From the NCBI GenBank assembly GCA_949419965.1, contig CASPAC010000004.1, positions 15,574 through 79,573 on the forward strand: a stretch of DNA of 64,000 nt, written 5' to 3'. This document shows positions 1 through 6,855 of this stretch, one piece after another (within the stretch, counting starts at the first letter, position 1; each line of letters opens with the position of its first letter). The notes under the pieces are model-generated. The model ran no database searches, was not told the origin of the DNA, and saw only the letters and a list, made by a program, of their open reading frames with translations. A program made the position numbers and the translations under genes. This stretch comes from Bacteroidales bacterium. GTDB taxonomy: Bacteria > Bacteroidota > Bacteroidia > Bacteroidales > Rikenellaceae.

Positions 1-756
1 AAAGAGTTCTTCGCCTTTGCCACCGAGCGCGGCGACACGCTCAACGCCTACATCGTCCGACCCCGCGATTTCGACCCTGCGAAGCGTTATCCTGTGTTGT
101 TGACGCAGTATTCCGGCCCGGGTTCGCAGACGGTCTGCGACCGTTGGTCGCTCGACTGGGAAGATGCGCTGGCGGACAAGGGTTACATCGTCGTCTCGGC
201 CGACGGCCGCGGCACGGGATTCCGCGGCGAGCGGTTCAAGAAGCAGACCTACGGCCGTCTGGGAGCGTTGGAGGTCGAGGATCAGTTGTCGCTGGCGCGC
301 CACATGGCCGCCCAGCCGTGGGTCGACGCCGGCCGCATCGGCATCTACGGGTGGTCGTACGGCGGTTTCGTGGCATTGAGTTGTGCGCTGAAAGGCAACG
401 GGCTGTTCAAGATGGCGATCGCCGTGGCTCCCGTCACGTCGTGGCGCTACTACGATACGATCTACACCGAGATCTATAACAACCTGCCGCAGTACAACGC
501 CGCGGGTTACGATGAGCATGCCCCGATCCGCCTGGCCCGGCTGCTCGACGACAAACGCACCCGCCTGCTGCTGATCCACGGCATGGCCGACGACAACGTG
601 CATTTCCAGCATACGGCCGAAATGGCCCGCGCGCTCAACCGGGCCGGCAAACGCTACGACATGATGGTCTATCCCGATCAGAACCACTCGATGATGCCCG
701 ACGACACGGGCAACGTGCGGCAGAAGATGATCGACTACACGTTCGAACACTTGTAA
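1..756 (+). CDS. S9 prolyl oligopeptidase (DPP-IV-like), C-terminal part; 5' end outside the window
   Basis: The frame is open from base 1, so the start lies upstream; 251 residues are visible of a family that usually has about 700. This is the alpha/beta-hydrolase catalytic domain of an S9 serine peptidase, which removes dipeptides after proline from peptide N-termini, normally in the periplasm. The nucleophile motif GWSYGG has its serine at bases 355-357. The acid lies in GMADDNVHF (about base 580) and the histidine in DQNHSM (about base 685), giving the complete Ser-Asp-His triad in the family order. The beta-propeller domain and signal peptide would be upstream and cannot be checked. The stop is two bases before ogt, so the two genes are probably transcribed together. 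Confidence 0.9.
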   Translation, partial: KEFFAFATERGDTLNAYIVRPRDFDPAKRYPVLLTQYSGPGSQTVCDRWSLDWEDALADKGYIVVSADGRGTGFRGERFKKQTYGRLGALEVEDQLSLARHMAAQPWVDAGRIGIYGWSYGGFVALSCALKGNGLFKMAIAVAPVTSWRYYDTIYTEIYNNLPQYNAAGYDEHAPIRLARLLDDKRTRLLLIHGMADDNVHFQHTAEMARALNRAGKRYDMMVYPDQNHSMMPDDTGNVRQKMIDYTFEHL

Positions 757-758
757 CG

Positions 759-1229
759 ATGGAGGTTTCCGGCTGCTGGTTCGAAACACCCCTCGGGCCG
801 ATGACGGTCATGGCGACCGACGAAGCGGTGACCGCTGTCCGGTTTGGTACTTCCGGCGATGCTGTCGCTCCGGAGGAGAAGTTGCCGCCCATATTGGCTC
901 GGGCCGTCGGGGAGTTGCGCGAATATTTCGCAGGCGTGCGGCGCGATTTCACGTTGCCGCTGGCGCCGGCCGGCACTCCGTTCCAGCAGCAGGTGTGGGC
1001 CGCCCTGCGGGAGATACCCTATGGCGAGACCTGCACCTATGGACAGATCGCCGCGCGCATCGGCCGCCCGAAAGCCTGCCGGGCCGTGGGCATGGCCAAC
1101 AACCGCAATCCGATCGCTATCGTCGTGCCTTGCCACCGTGTGGTCGGCAGCTCCGGTGCTTTGACGGGCTATGCGGCAGGACTTTCGGTCAAGGAAGCGC
1201 TGTTGCGGCTGGAAGCGGAGGCCAGATAG
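759..1229 (+). CDS. ogt: Methylated-DNA--protein-cysteine methyltransferase
   Basis: This 156-residue protein repairs O6-alkylguanine and O4-alkylthymine in DNA by moving the alkyl group onto its own cysteine, in a single suicidal turnover. The acceptor motif PCHRVVG is present near residue 126, followed by the usual GALTGYAAGL segment, and the helix-turn-helix region GETCTYGQIA precedes it. The length fits the short Ogt/MGMT class without an Ada domain. ATG at 759 starts two bases after the upstream peptidase stop, which suggests a shared transcript. It faces the nfn genes convergently, and a hairpin lies between them. Confidence 0.95.
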   Translation: MEVSGCWFETPLGPMTVMATDEAVTAVRFGTSGDAVAPEEKLPPILARAVGELREYFAGVRRDFTLPLAPAGTPFQQQVWAALREIPYGETCTYGQIAARIGRPKACRAVGMANNRNPIAIVVPCHRVVGSSGALTGYAAGLSVKEALLRLEAEAR

Positions 1230-1271
1230 AAAATTTTACCCTTGCTGCAAAGTCGTGCAGGGGTAATTTTC
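1230..1271. terminator. Hairpin between convergent ogt and nfnB
   Basis: An imperfect inverted repeat starts with AAAATTTTACCC and ends with GGGGTAATTTT, with TTGC/GCA extending the stem. The arms carry A-rich and T-rich ends, so it could stop transcription from both sides. It directly follows the ogt stop and lies 18 bases from the nfnB stop. Confidence 0.6.
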
Positions 1272-1289
1272 GGAGCGCACGTTTCTTGT

Positions 1290-2684
1290 TTATTGTCCGT
1301 CTTTCTCTTTAATGTATGCGTCGATCGCCCTTGCGGCCGTGCGTCCGGCTCCCATTGCCAGGATTACCGTGGCGGCACCCGTCACAGCGTCGCCGCCCGC
1401 GAAGACCCCTTCGCGCGAGGTCGCGCCTTGGGCATCGGCCGTGATGCAGCCGCGGCGGTCGGTCGCCAATCCCTCGGTCGTGGCGGCCAGCAGGGGGTTG
1501 GGCGAGGTGCCCAGCGCCATGATCGCCACATCGCATTCGATGTCGAATTCCGAACCGGGTTTCACGACCGGCGAGCGGCGTCCGCTCGGGTCGGGTTCGC
1601 CCAGTTCCATCTCCACGCAGCGCATGCCGCGCACCCAACCGTCGTCCGTGCCCAGAATTTCGACCGGGTTGGTCAGCATCCGGAAGCGGATGCCTTCTTC
1701 CTTGGCATGGTGCACTTCTTCGGCACGTGCCGGCAGTTCCTTTTCGCTGCGGCGGTAGACGATCGTCGCCTCGGCGCCCAGACGGCGGGCCGTGCGCACG
1801 GCATCCATCGCCACGTTGCCGCCGCCCACGACGATCACACGCTTGCCGACGTAGATCGGCGTGTCGTACTCCTCGTCATAGGCGCGCATCAGGTTGGCGC
1901 GGGTCAGGAATTCGTTGGCCGAGACCACGCCGTTGAGATTCTCGCCCGGAATGTCCATGAAGCGCGGCAGCCCGGCGCCCGAACCGATGAATACGGCGTC
2001 GAATCCCTCGTCGTCGAGCAGCGAGTCGATCGTCAGCGTGCGCCCCACGATCACGTCGGTTTCGATTTCGACGCCTAAGCGGCGCACCTCGTCGATTTCG
2101 CGCGCCACGATCTTCTCCTTGGGCAGCCGGAATTCGGGGATGCCGTAGACCAGCACGCCGCCCACCTTGTGGAGCGCTTCGAAAATCTTCACTTCGTAGC
2201 CCATCTTGGCCAGGTCGCCCGCGCAGGCCAGCCCGGCCGGGCCGCTGCCGATGACGGCTACGCGGCGGCCGTTGCGGGGAGCCGTCTCCCCGGCGAAATG
2301 CGGTTGTCCCAGTTTCCAGTCGCCCACGAATCGTTCCAGTTTGCCGATGGCGACCGGTTCGCCCTTGATGCCGAGGATGCACGAACCCTCGCACTGGGTC
2401 TCCTGAGGGCAGACGCGGCCGCAGATCGAGGGCAGCGAGCTGTCGCGCGAGATGACGGCGGCCGCACCGGCCATGTCGCCCCCGTGCAGGGCGGCGATGA
2501 ATCCGGGGATGTCGATCCCCACGGGGCAGGCCGCCACGCAGCGGGGATTCTTGCAGTTCAGGCAGCGCGACGCTTCGAGCGTCGCCTCTTCGGGGTCGTA
2601 GCCGTAGCAGACTTCTTCGAAGTTGGTTGCGCGGCGTGCAGGGTCTTGTTCGCGCACGGGAACGCGCGGTATCTTATTTGCCAT
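1290..2684 (-). CDS. nfnB: NfnB/GltD-type NADPH-binding flavoprotein (annotated elsewhere as NADPH-dependent glutamate synthase)
   Basis: This 464-residue protein has the GltD fold: an N-terminal domain with cysteines for two 4Fe-4S clusters (CLNCKNPRC...CP and ICGRVCPQETQCEGSC, residues about 40-105), then an FAD-binding motif GSGPAGLACAG and an NADPH-binding motif VVGGGNVAMDA. The glutamine amidotransferase and synthase domains of GltB are absent nearby. Its partner is the adjacent ferredoxin-reductase-like protein, a pairing typical of NfnAB, which bifurcates electrons between NADPH, NAD and ferredoxin, or of sulfide dehydrogenase SudAB. I infer the NfnAB role; a glutamate synthase small subunit is the less likely alternative. 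The gene is 69 bases downstream of nfnA in the same direction. Confidence 0.85.
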   Translation of the reverse strand: MANKIPRVPVREQDPARRATNFEEVCYGYDPEEATLEASRCLNCKNPRCVAACPVGIDIPGFIAALHGGDMAGAAAVISRDSSLPSICGRVCPQETQCEGSCILGIKGEPVAIGKLERFVGDWKLGQPHFAGETAPRNGRRVAVIGSGPAGLACAGDLAKMGYEVKIFEALHKVGGVLVYGIPEFRLPKEKIVAREIDEVRRLGVEIETDVIVGRTLTIDSLLDDEGFDAVFIGSGAGLPRFMDIPGENLNGVVSANEFLTRANLMRAYDEEYDTPIYVGKRVIVVGGGNVAMDAVRTARRLGAEATIVYRRSEKELPARAEEVHHAKEEGIRFRMLTNPVEILGTDDGWVRGMRCVEMELGEPDPSGRRSPVVKPGSEFDIECDVAIMALGTSPNPLLAATTEGLATDRRGCITADAQGATSREGVFAGGDAVTGAATVILAMGAGRTAARAIDAYIKEKDGQ

Positions 2685-2753
2685 AGATGTGCTGATGGTT
2701 GACAGCGCCGATTTGTCGTTCGAAGCGCGAACGTACCGGCGCCGGGTTCGAAT

Positions 2754-3635
2754 TTACTTGTCCAATCCTATTTTGCATGTGTGGCCGGCTGCGCGCTCGG
2801 CCGCGATGGCTGCTGCGCGCTGCTCCTGGGTGCGGTACATGCCCTGGCGGCGCATCGCTTCGTCGAAGTCGACTTGGTGGGCGTCGAACTCGGGGCCGTC
2901 GACGCAGGTAAAGCGCGTGCGTCCGCCCACGCTCACACGGCAGGCGCCGCACATGCCCGTGCCGTCGACCATCAGGGCGTTGAGCGACACGGTGGTTTTC
3001 AACCCGTACTTCTTGGTGGTCAGCGCTACGAACTTCATCATGATCATTGGGCCGATGGCCACGCATTCGTCGTAGTGTTCGCCCTCGGCGGTCAATTTTT
3101 CGAAAAGTTGCGTTACCAACCCTTTGAAGCCCTCCGAGCCGTCGTCCGTGGCGATGTAGAGGTGCTCGGCCGCGGCCCGCATCTCGTCGGTATAGATCAA
3201 CATCTCCTTGTTCTTGGCGCCGATGATGACATCGGCCCGCACGCCGTGTTCGCGCAGCCACTTGACTTGCGGGTAGACGGGGGCCGTGCCGACTCCGCCG
3301 CCGATGAATAGGTAGCGCCGCTTGCGCAGTTCCTCAAGCGGCAGCTCGACGAATTCGGAGGGGCGGCCCAGCGGTCCGGCGAAGTCGATCAGGGCGTCGC
3401 CGGCCTCCAGGGAGCAGATTTTGCGTGTCGAGACGCCGATCGTCTGGGTAACGATCGTCACACTGCCTGCCGCGGCGTCGAAATCGGCGATCGTCAGAGG
3501 GATGCGCTCGCCTTGTTCGTCGGCCCGTACGATAACAAATTGTCCGGGCAGCGCCGCCCGGGCGACGCGCGGCGCGAGGATTTTCATAAGCCAGATGCCT
3601 TCGGCGAGACACCGCTTTTCGAGAATGGGATACAT
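2754..3635 (-). CDS. nfnA: NfnA-type FAD/NAD-binding subunit (sulfide/dihydroorotate dehydrogenase-like)
   Basis: This 293-residue protein belongs to the ferredoxin-NADP reductase superfamily, like PyrK, SudB and NfnA. The flavin domain has the GERIPLTIAD segment near residue 45, followed by the NAD-binding GGGVGTAPVYPQ motif near residue 110. The C-terminus carries the 2Fe-2S ligands in MCGACRVSVGG and FTCVDGPEFD. That arrangement, and the neighbouring NfnB-like gene, favours NfnA over PyrK, since no pyrD is adjacent. With NfnB it would balance NADPH, NADH and reduced ferredoxin in an anaerobe. The start ATG is 25 bases after the DUF1573 stop, so it is probably cotranscribed with that gene. 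Confidence 0.85.
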   Translation of the reverse strand: MYPILEKRCLAEGIWLMKILAPRVARAALPGQFVIVRADEQGERIPLTIADFDAAAGSVTIVTQTIGVSTRKICSLEAGDALIDFAGPLGRPSEFVELPLEELRKRRYLFIGGGVGTAPVYPQVKWLREHGVRADVIIGAKNKEMLIYTDEMRAAAEHLYIATDDGSEGFKGLVTQLFEKLTAEGEHYDECVAIGPMIMMKFVALTTKKYGLKTTVSLNALMVDGTGMCGACRVSVGGRTRFTCVDGPEFDAHQVDFDEAMRRQGMYRTQEQRAAAIAAERAAGHTCKIGLDK

Positions 3636-3660
3636 TTATTTGAGATTGGGTTTTACGCTT

Positions 3661-4737
3661 CTATTCTTCGATGATGGCGTTCATGCGCAGCCGTCGCATG
3701 GGACGTTCGGGATCGTTGGTAATCAGCAGCAGATGGTCGGTCAGGATGCCGTAGTCTTGCACCGAGGGGTCGAGCAGCAATTCGACCGTGCAGCTGCCGC
3801 CGGGAGCGATCGTGCAGCCCGGCTCCAGCACCACGGCGATGTGCCCGTCGTTTTCCACGGCACGGACGATCAGATCGCTGCCGCCCGAATTCGAAAGCAC
3901 GAAAGTCCGGCGTTGAACGGGGGCCGAGTGCTTCACGGGGCCGAATTTGACGATCGTCGGGTTGAGCCGGGCCTGCGGCGCGGCACCCTTGCCCGGCTGG
4001 GCGGGGTTGTCGATGCCGATGGCATGGGCCACCAGCGAGATGTCGCTCTTTTGCCCGTCGATCCACACCTCCAATGCGTCGCGCAGCGTACCGTAGTGCG
4101 GTTCGCCGGCGGGCAGCGTATAGGCGAGGTTGATTTCGCCCTGCTCGCCCGGTGCTGCCAGACGGGGATAGGCTGCGGCGAGCAGGCCGCTCGAAATCCG
4201 GGGCCGCAACTCCAGCCGCACCGGTCGGTCGGACGTATTCGCATAGCCGACGGCCGTCTGCTTGTGCTCTCCTTGACGAATATAGGTAAAGGCGCAAAGC
4301 GTTTTGTCGAGCCGCAAGCCGCCGCCCGCGTCGATCGGGTAGAGTTCGTCGAGGGTTTTTTTGCGCGGGACGACATCGCCGCGGATCGTGAGCACAGCCA
4401 TCCGCGTTTTTTCGGAGGAGTAGACGCTCAGTTCCTTTTCGAAGACACCGGGTCGGTTCATGGGGTCGAACGTCACTTTGATGCGTGCCGTGCCGCCCGG
4501 CAGGACAGGCTTGCGCGAGAACTCCGGTACGGTGCATCCGCACGAAGTCGTCACGTCGAGGATCACCACGGGCTTGTCGCTGCGGTTGACGCCCTCGAAA
4601 ACGTGGCTGACGCGTCCGTCGCTCTCCTCGATCGATCCGAAATCCTGCTCCGCAGGTTCGAATACCAGCTGGGCATGCGCTGGGAACGCACACCATAGCA
4701 GTGTGAATGCGAGTGCGATATGTTTTTTCGAAAGCAT
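3661..4737 (-). CDS. DUF1573 domain protein, exported
   Basis: I chose the ATG at 4737 (protein begins MLSKKHIALAF), because it gives a clean signal peptide ending in AHA before QLVFEP; an upstream in-frame ATG at 4791 adds a charged stretch that lies over the promoter. The mature protein is about 340 residues. Its first domain shows the DUF1573 signature: FGSI near the start, HVFEGVNRSDKPVVI, then TSCGCTVPEF, and VTFDPMNRPGVFEK. DUF1573 is common in Bacteroidota, predicts an immunoglobulin-like (ASPM/MSP-type) fold and has no proven function. A second similar beta-rich segment follows near residue 250, with VKFGPV. It is the first gene of a probable DUF1573-nfnA-nfnB transcript. Confidence 0.85.
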   Translation of the reverse strand: MLSKKHIALAFTLLWCAFPAHAQLVFEPAEQDFGSIEESDGRVSHVFEGVNRSDKPVVILDVTTSCGCTVPEFSRKPVLPGGTARIKVTFDPMNRPGVFEKELSVYSSEKTRMAVLTIRGDVVPRKKTLDELYPIDAGGGLRLDKTLCAFTYIRQGEHKQTAVGYANTSDRPVRLELRPRISSGLLAAAYPRLAAPGEQGEINLAYTLPAGEPHYGTLRDALEVWIDGQKSDISLVAHAIGIDNPAQPGKGAAPQARLNPTIVKFGPVKHSAPVQRRTFVLSNSGGSDLIVRAVENDGHIAVVLEPGCTIAPGGSCTVELLLDPSVQDYGILTDHLLLITNDPERPMRRLRMNAIIEE

Positions 4738-4760
4738 CGTCGTCGATCGGTTCGGATATG

Positions 4761-4768
4761 CAAAGGTA
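4761..4768 (-). promoter_or_regulatory. -7 element TACCTTTG for the DUF1573 gene
   Basis: Read on the minus strand the bases are TACCTTTG, an exact match to the Bacteroidota -7 consensus TAnnTTTG, 24 bases before the chosen start. The -33 element is weak: TTG lies at 4791-4793, giving a spacer of 22 bases. The position also supports the start at 4737. Confidence 0.65.
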
Positions 4769-4797
4769 CATTTTTTGCGAAAAATTCGCACAATAAT

Positions 4798-4828
4798 TTT
4801 GCGGGAATCAAAATTTGCTATATATTTG
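4798..4828 (+). promoter_or_regulatory. Promoter for tRNA-Asn
   Basis: TTTG at 4798-4801, a spacer of exactly 19 bases, and TATATTTG at 4821-4828 form a textbook Bacteroidota sigma-ABfr promoter. It ends 33 bases before the mature tRNA. Confidence 0.85.
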
Positions 4829-4861
4829 CACTCCGAAACGGTTACAAGCCGGCTTCGAAAT

Positions 4862-4935
4862 GCCTGAATAGCTCAGTTGGTTAGAGCACATGACTGTTAA
4901 TCATGGGGTCCTAGGTTCAAGTCCTTGTTCAGGCG
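4862..4935 (+). tRNA. tRNA-Asn (GTT)
   Basis: The cloverleaf can be drawn by eye. The acceptor stem GCCTGAA (4862-4868) pairs with TTCAGGC (4928-4934), the D stem is GCTC/GAGC, the anticodon stem is CATGA/TCATG and the loop CTGTTAA holds anticodon GTT. The T arm is CTAGG, TTCAAGT, CCTTG; its second pair is a T-T mismatch. The discriminator base is G and CCA is not encoded. Confidence 0.95.
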
Positions 4936-5097
4936 CAGATGTGCGAGGGTTGCACAAGGTTCTTTCATAGAGAGGTAACGGTTCGAGGAGTAGCAGCCGA
5001 AGTCGGGATGTCCGATGGAGGACGACGGGCGAAAGGCCGGGCTTCCGTAAGCGGAAGCGTTCGAGCGGCGAAGAAACGAAAAATTTTCGACAGAAAA
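4936..5097. other. Spacer between the two tRNA genes, GC-rich and with hairpins
   Basis: No open frame in this stretch looks like a gene. It holds a perfect 7-base-pair hairpin at 5041-5058 (GCTTCCG, loop TAAG, CGGAAGC), a smaller GTCC/GGAC hairpin near 5011-5024, and ends in an A/T-rich palindromic part (CGAAAAATTTTCG near 5078). Whether it is a tRNA trailer or a separate small RNA cannot be told from sequence alone. Confidence 0.4.
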
Positions 5098-5128
5098 TTT
5101 GGAGTTCGCGAAAATTGAATTACCTTTG
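5098..5128 (+). promoter_or_regulatory. Promoter for tRNA-Val
   Basis: TTTG at 5098-5101, a 19-base spacer and TACCTTTG at 5121-5128 match the Bacteroidota promoter consensus. The element ends 20 bases before the tRNA, so the two tRNAs are separate transcription units. Confidence 0.85.
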
Positions 5129-5148
5129 CAGTCCCAAGCCATTTTTAG

Positions 5149-5223
5149 GGGAGCTTAGCTCAGCTGGTTCAGAGCGTCTGCCTTACAAGCAGAGGGTCGG
5201 GGGTTCGAATCCCTCAGCTCCCA
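5149..5223 (+). tRNA. tRNA-Val (TAC)
   Basis: The acceptor stem GGGAGCT (5149-5155) pairs with AGCTCCC (5216-5222). The D stem is GCTC/GAGC, the anticodon stem TCTGC/GCAGA encloses loop CTTACAA with anticodon TAC, and the T arm is GGGGG, TTCGAAT, CCCTC. The discriminator is A and CCA is not encoded. Confidence 0.95.
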
Positions 5224-5236
5224 CAAATTGAAAATC

Positions 5237-5266
5237 AAGCACTTGCAGTTTTGCAGGTGCTTTTTT
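5237..5266 (+). terminator. Rho-independent terminator of tRNA-Val
   Basis: AAGCACTTGCA pairs with TGCAGGTGCTT around a GTTT loop (one T-G pair), and the stem runs into six T residues. It begins 14 bases after the tRNA. Confidence 0.9.
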
Positions 5267-5310
5267 GTGCCGAATTTTTGCCGAATCCCGAAAAATAGAC
5301 CGCCTTTGCG

Positions 5311-5349
5311 GTGCGTTGCGGTGCGTTGTGGTGCGTCTTCGGTGCGTTG
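5311..5349. repeat. Four degenerate 10-base tandem units, GTGCGTTGCG type
   Basis: The unit GTGCGTTGCG starts at 5311, 5321, 5331 and again at 5342, with small changes and one extra base before the last. It lies in non-coding sequence between the tRNA-Val terminator and the efflux operon terminator, and no function is evident. Confidence 0.7.
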
Positions 5350-5409
5350 TAGAACACACCCTACTTGCAAAAAACTCGTATCGACCGCTTTTATGGTTGT
5401 GTATGAATA

Positions 5410-5443
5410 CGCAAAGCGATCGATATCTGTCGATCGCTTTGCG
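5410..5443. terminator. Perfect 14-base-pair hairpin downstream of the efflux operon
   Basis: CGCAAAGCGATCGA and its exact complement flank a six-base loop. The hairpin lies 24 bases beyond the stop of the last efflux gene on the minus strand and is followed by GTTTTCC on the plus strand. It probably ends the efflux mRNA, though the minus-strand tail is not T-rich, so it may instead stabilise the 3' end. Confidence 0.65.
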
Positions 5444-5466
5444 GTTTTCCGAATCCGGCGGGTGGT

Positions 5467-6855
5467 TTACTTCGTCGGGCGTTGCCAGCCGCCGCCGAGC
5501 GTCTTGTAGAGTTGCACCAAGGCCAGATGTTCGTCACGAATGGCATTGCTCAAACTGGTTTGGGCGTCGAAGTAGCGGCGTTGGGCGTCGAGCACGTCGA
5601 TGTAGTTGATGCTGCCGGTGCGGTATTGCAGTTCGGCCAGTTCGACATATTTGCGGGCTGCGTTGCGCGAATGGGTCTTCAGCACCGTTGTCTGCCGCAC
5701 GTTGCGATAGGTCGACACGGCGTCGTCGGTCTCTTTGAATGCTTCCAGAACCTTCTGCTCATACTTCAGTCGGGCTTGTTCGTAGGCCGCCAGCGCTGCT
5801 TTGTAGGCCGCTTTTTTGCGTCCGAATCCGAAAAGCGGGGCAGCAAGTTGTCCCGCAACATAGGAAAACGGCGAGCGGAAGAATCCGTTCAGGGCGTCGT
5901 TCTCCCATCCGCCTTGCAGCGTGAAGGTCAGCCGCGGAAACCGGTCGGCGTAGGCCATGCCTACCGCTCCCATCGCTGCACGGAGTTGCTGTTCGGCGGC
6001 CCGTATGTCGGGGCGGCGTTGCAGCAGCTGCGACGGCAGTCCCACAGGCAGCGAGTCGGGCGCCAGGGTCTCCGGTTCCGCTTCGCCGCGCGGGATTTTT
6101 TCGCCCGGATAGGTGCCCATCAATAGACATAGTGCGTTTTCCGTAATTTCGATGCGGTTCTCCAGATTGGGGATGAGCGTCGCCGTGGTGGCATACTCCA
6201 CTTGCGCCTGCTGGTAGACGATTTCGGAGGTCAGGCCTCCCTCGAAGCGCAGTTTCGCTTTGGCGACTCCCTCGCGGCGTGTCTCCAGCGTGCGGCGTAC
6301 GATGGCCAGTTCGTTGTCCAAAGCTACAAGGCGGAAATAGGCCGATGCCGTCTCCGCGACGAGCACCATCCGCATGGCGCGCTCGTCTTCGATCGAGGCC
6401 AGCCATTCGGCTTCGCCCTTGCGTTTGGCCCAGCGCAGGTTGCCCCACAGGTCGAGTTCCCAGCTGAGGGCCGCCTTCAGCCCGAATTCCGGGTCGCGCT
6501 TGGGCGATTCTCCGGCGTAGTCGTTGGTTTCGTGGTCGGCCAGCGCGTTGAGACCCAGGTTGGGCAGCCGGCCGGCTTTCCGAATGCGGTACAGCTCGCG
6601 CATTTGTTCGATGCGTGCGGCGGCAGCACGGATGTTGCGGTTGCTTTCGAGCGTGCGGCGGATGAGATCGCAGAGCGTGCTGTCGCCGTAGAACCGCCAC
6701 CACTCCATGTCGGCGAGCGTCAGGGTGTCGACAGCCCCCGGAACCACGGTTTGCGGAAGATTCAGTTCCGGAGCCTGGCAGTGGCGTACGGCTGAGCAAG
6801 CGTAGAAAAGCGGCGCGGCGAGTGCTGCGAAGATGATCGAACGTATCTGTTTCAT
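5467..6855 (-). CDS. RND efflux outer membrane lipoprotein, OprM/NodT family
   Basis: The start is ATG at 6855, which overlaps the stop of the RND gene as ATGA; the frame stays open far upstream but that part is a shadow. The 462-residue product starts with a lipoprotein signal (MKQIRSIIFAAL, then a lipobox-like FYAC). It has the two outer membrane efflux repeats: ESNRNIRAAAARIEQMR near residue 65 and LLQRRPDIRAAEQQLRAAM near residue 270, with PRLTFTLQGGW and SLSNAIRDEHLALVQLYKTLGGGW near the C-terminus. It would form the trimeric outer membrane duct of the pump coded by the two upstream genes. Substrates cannot be predicted. Confidence 0.93.
   Translation of the reverse strand: MKQIRSIIFAALAAPLFYACSAVRHCQAPELNLPQTVVPGAVDTLTLADMEWWRFYGDSTLCDLIRRTLESNRNIRAAAARIEQMRELYRIRKAGRLPNLGLNALADHETNDYAGESPKRDPEFGLKAALSWELDLWGNLRWAKRKGEAEWLASIEDERAMRMVLVAETASAYFRLVALDNELAIVRRTLETRREGVAKAKLRFEGGLTSEIVYQQAQVEYATTATLIPNLENRIEITENALCLLMGTYPGEKIPRGEAEPETLAPDSLPVGLPSQLLQRRPDIRAAEQQLRAAMGAVGMAYADRFPRLTFTLQGGWENDALNGFFRSPFSYVAGQLAAPLFGFGRKKAAYKAALAAYEQARLKYEQKVLEAFKETDDAVSTYRNVRQTTVLKTHSRNAARKYVELAELQYRTGSINYIDVLDAQRRYFDAQTSLSNAIRDEHLALVQLYKTLGGGWQRPTK

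Noticed and set aside
1290..2684. Glutamate synthase small subunit (GltD)
   Set aside because: The fold is shared, but the partner gene is a ferredoxin-reductase-like protein and no gltB large subunit is adjacent, so NfnB fits better.
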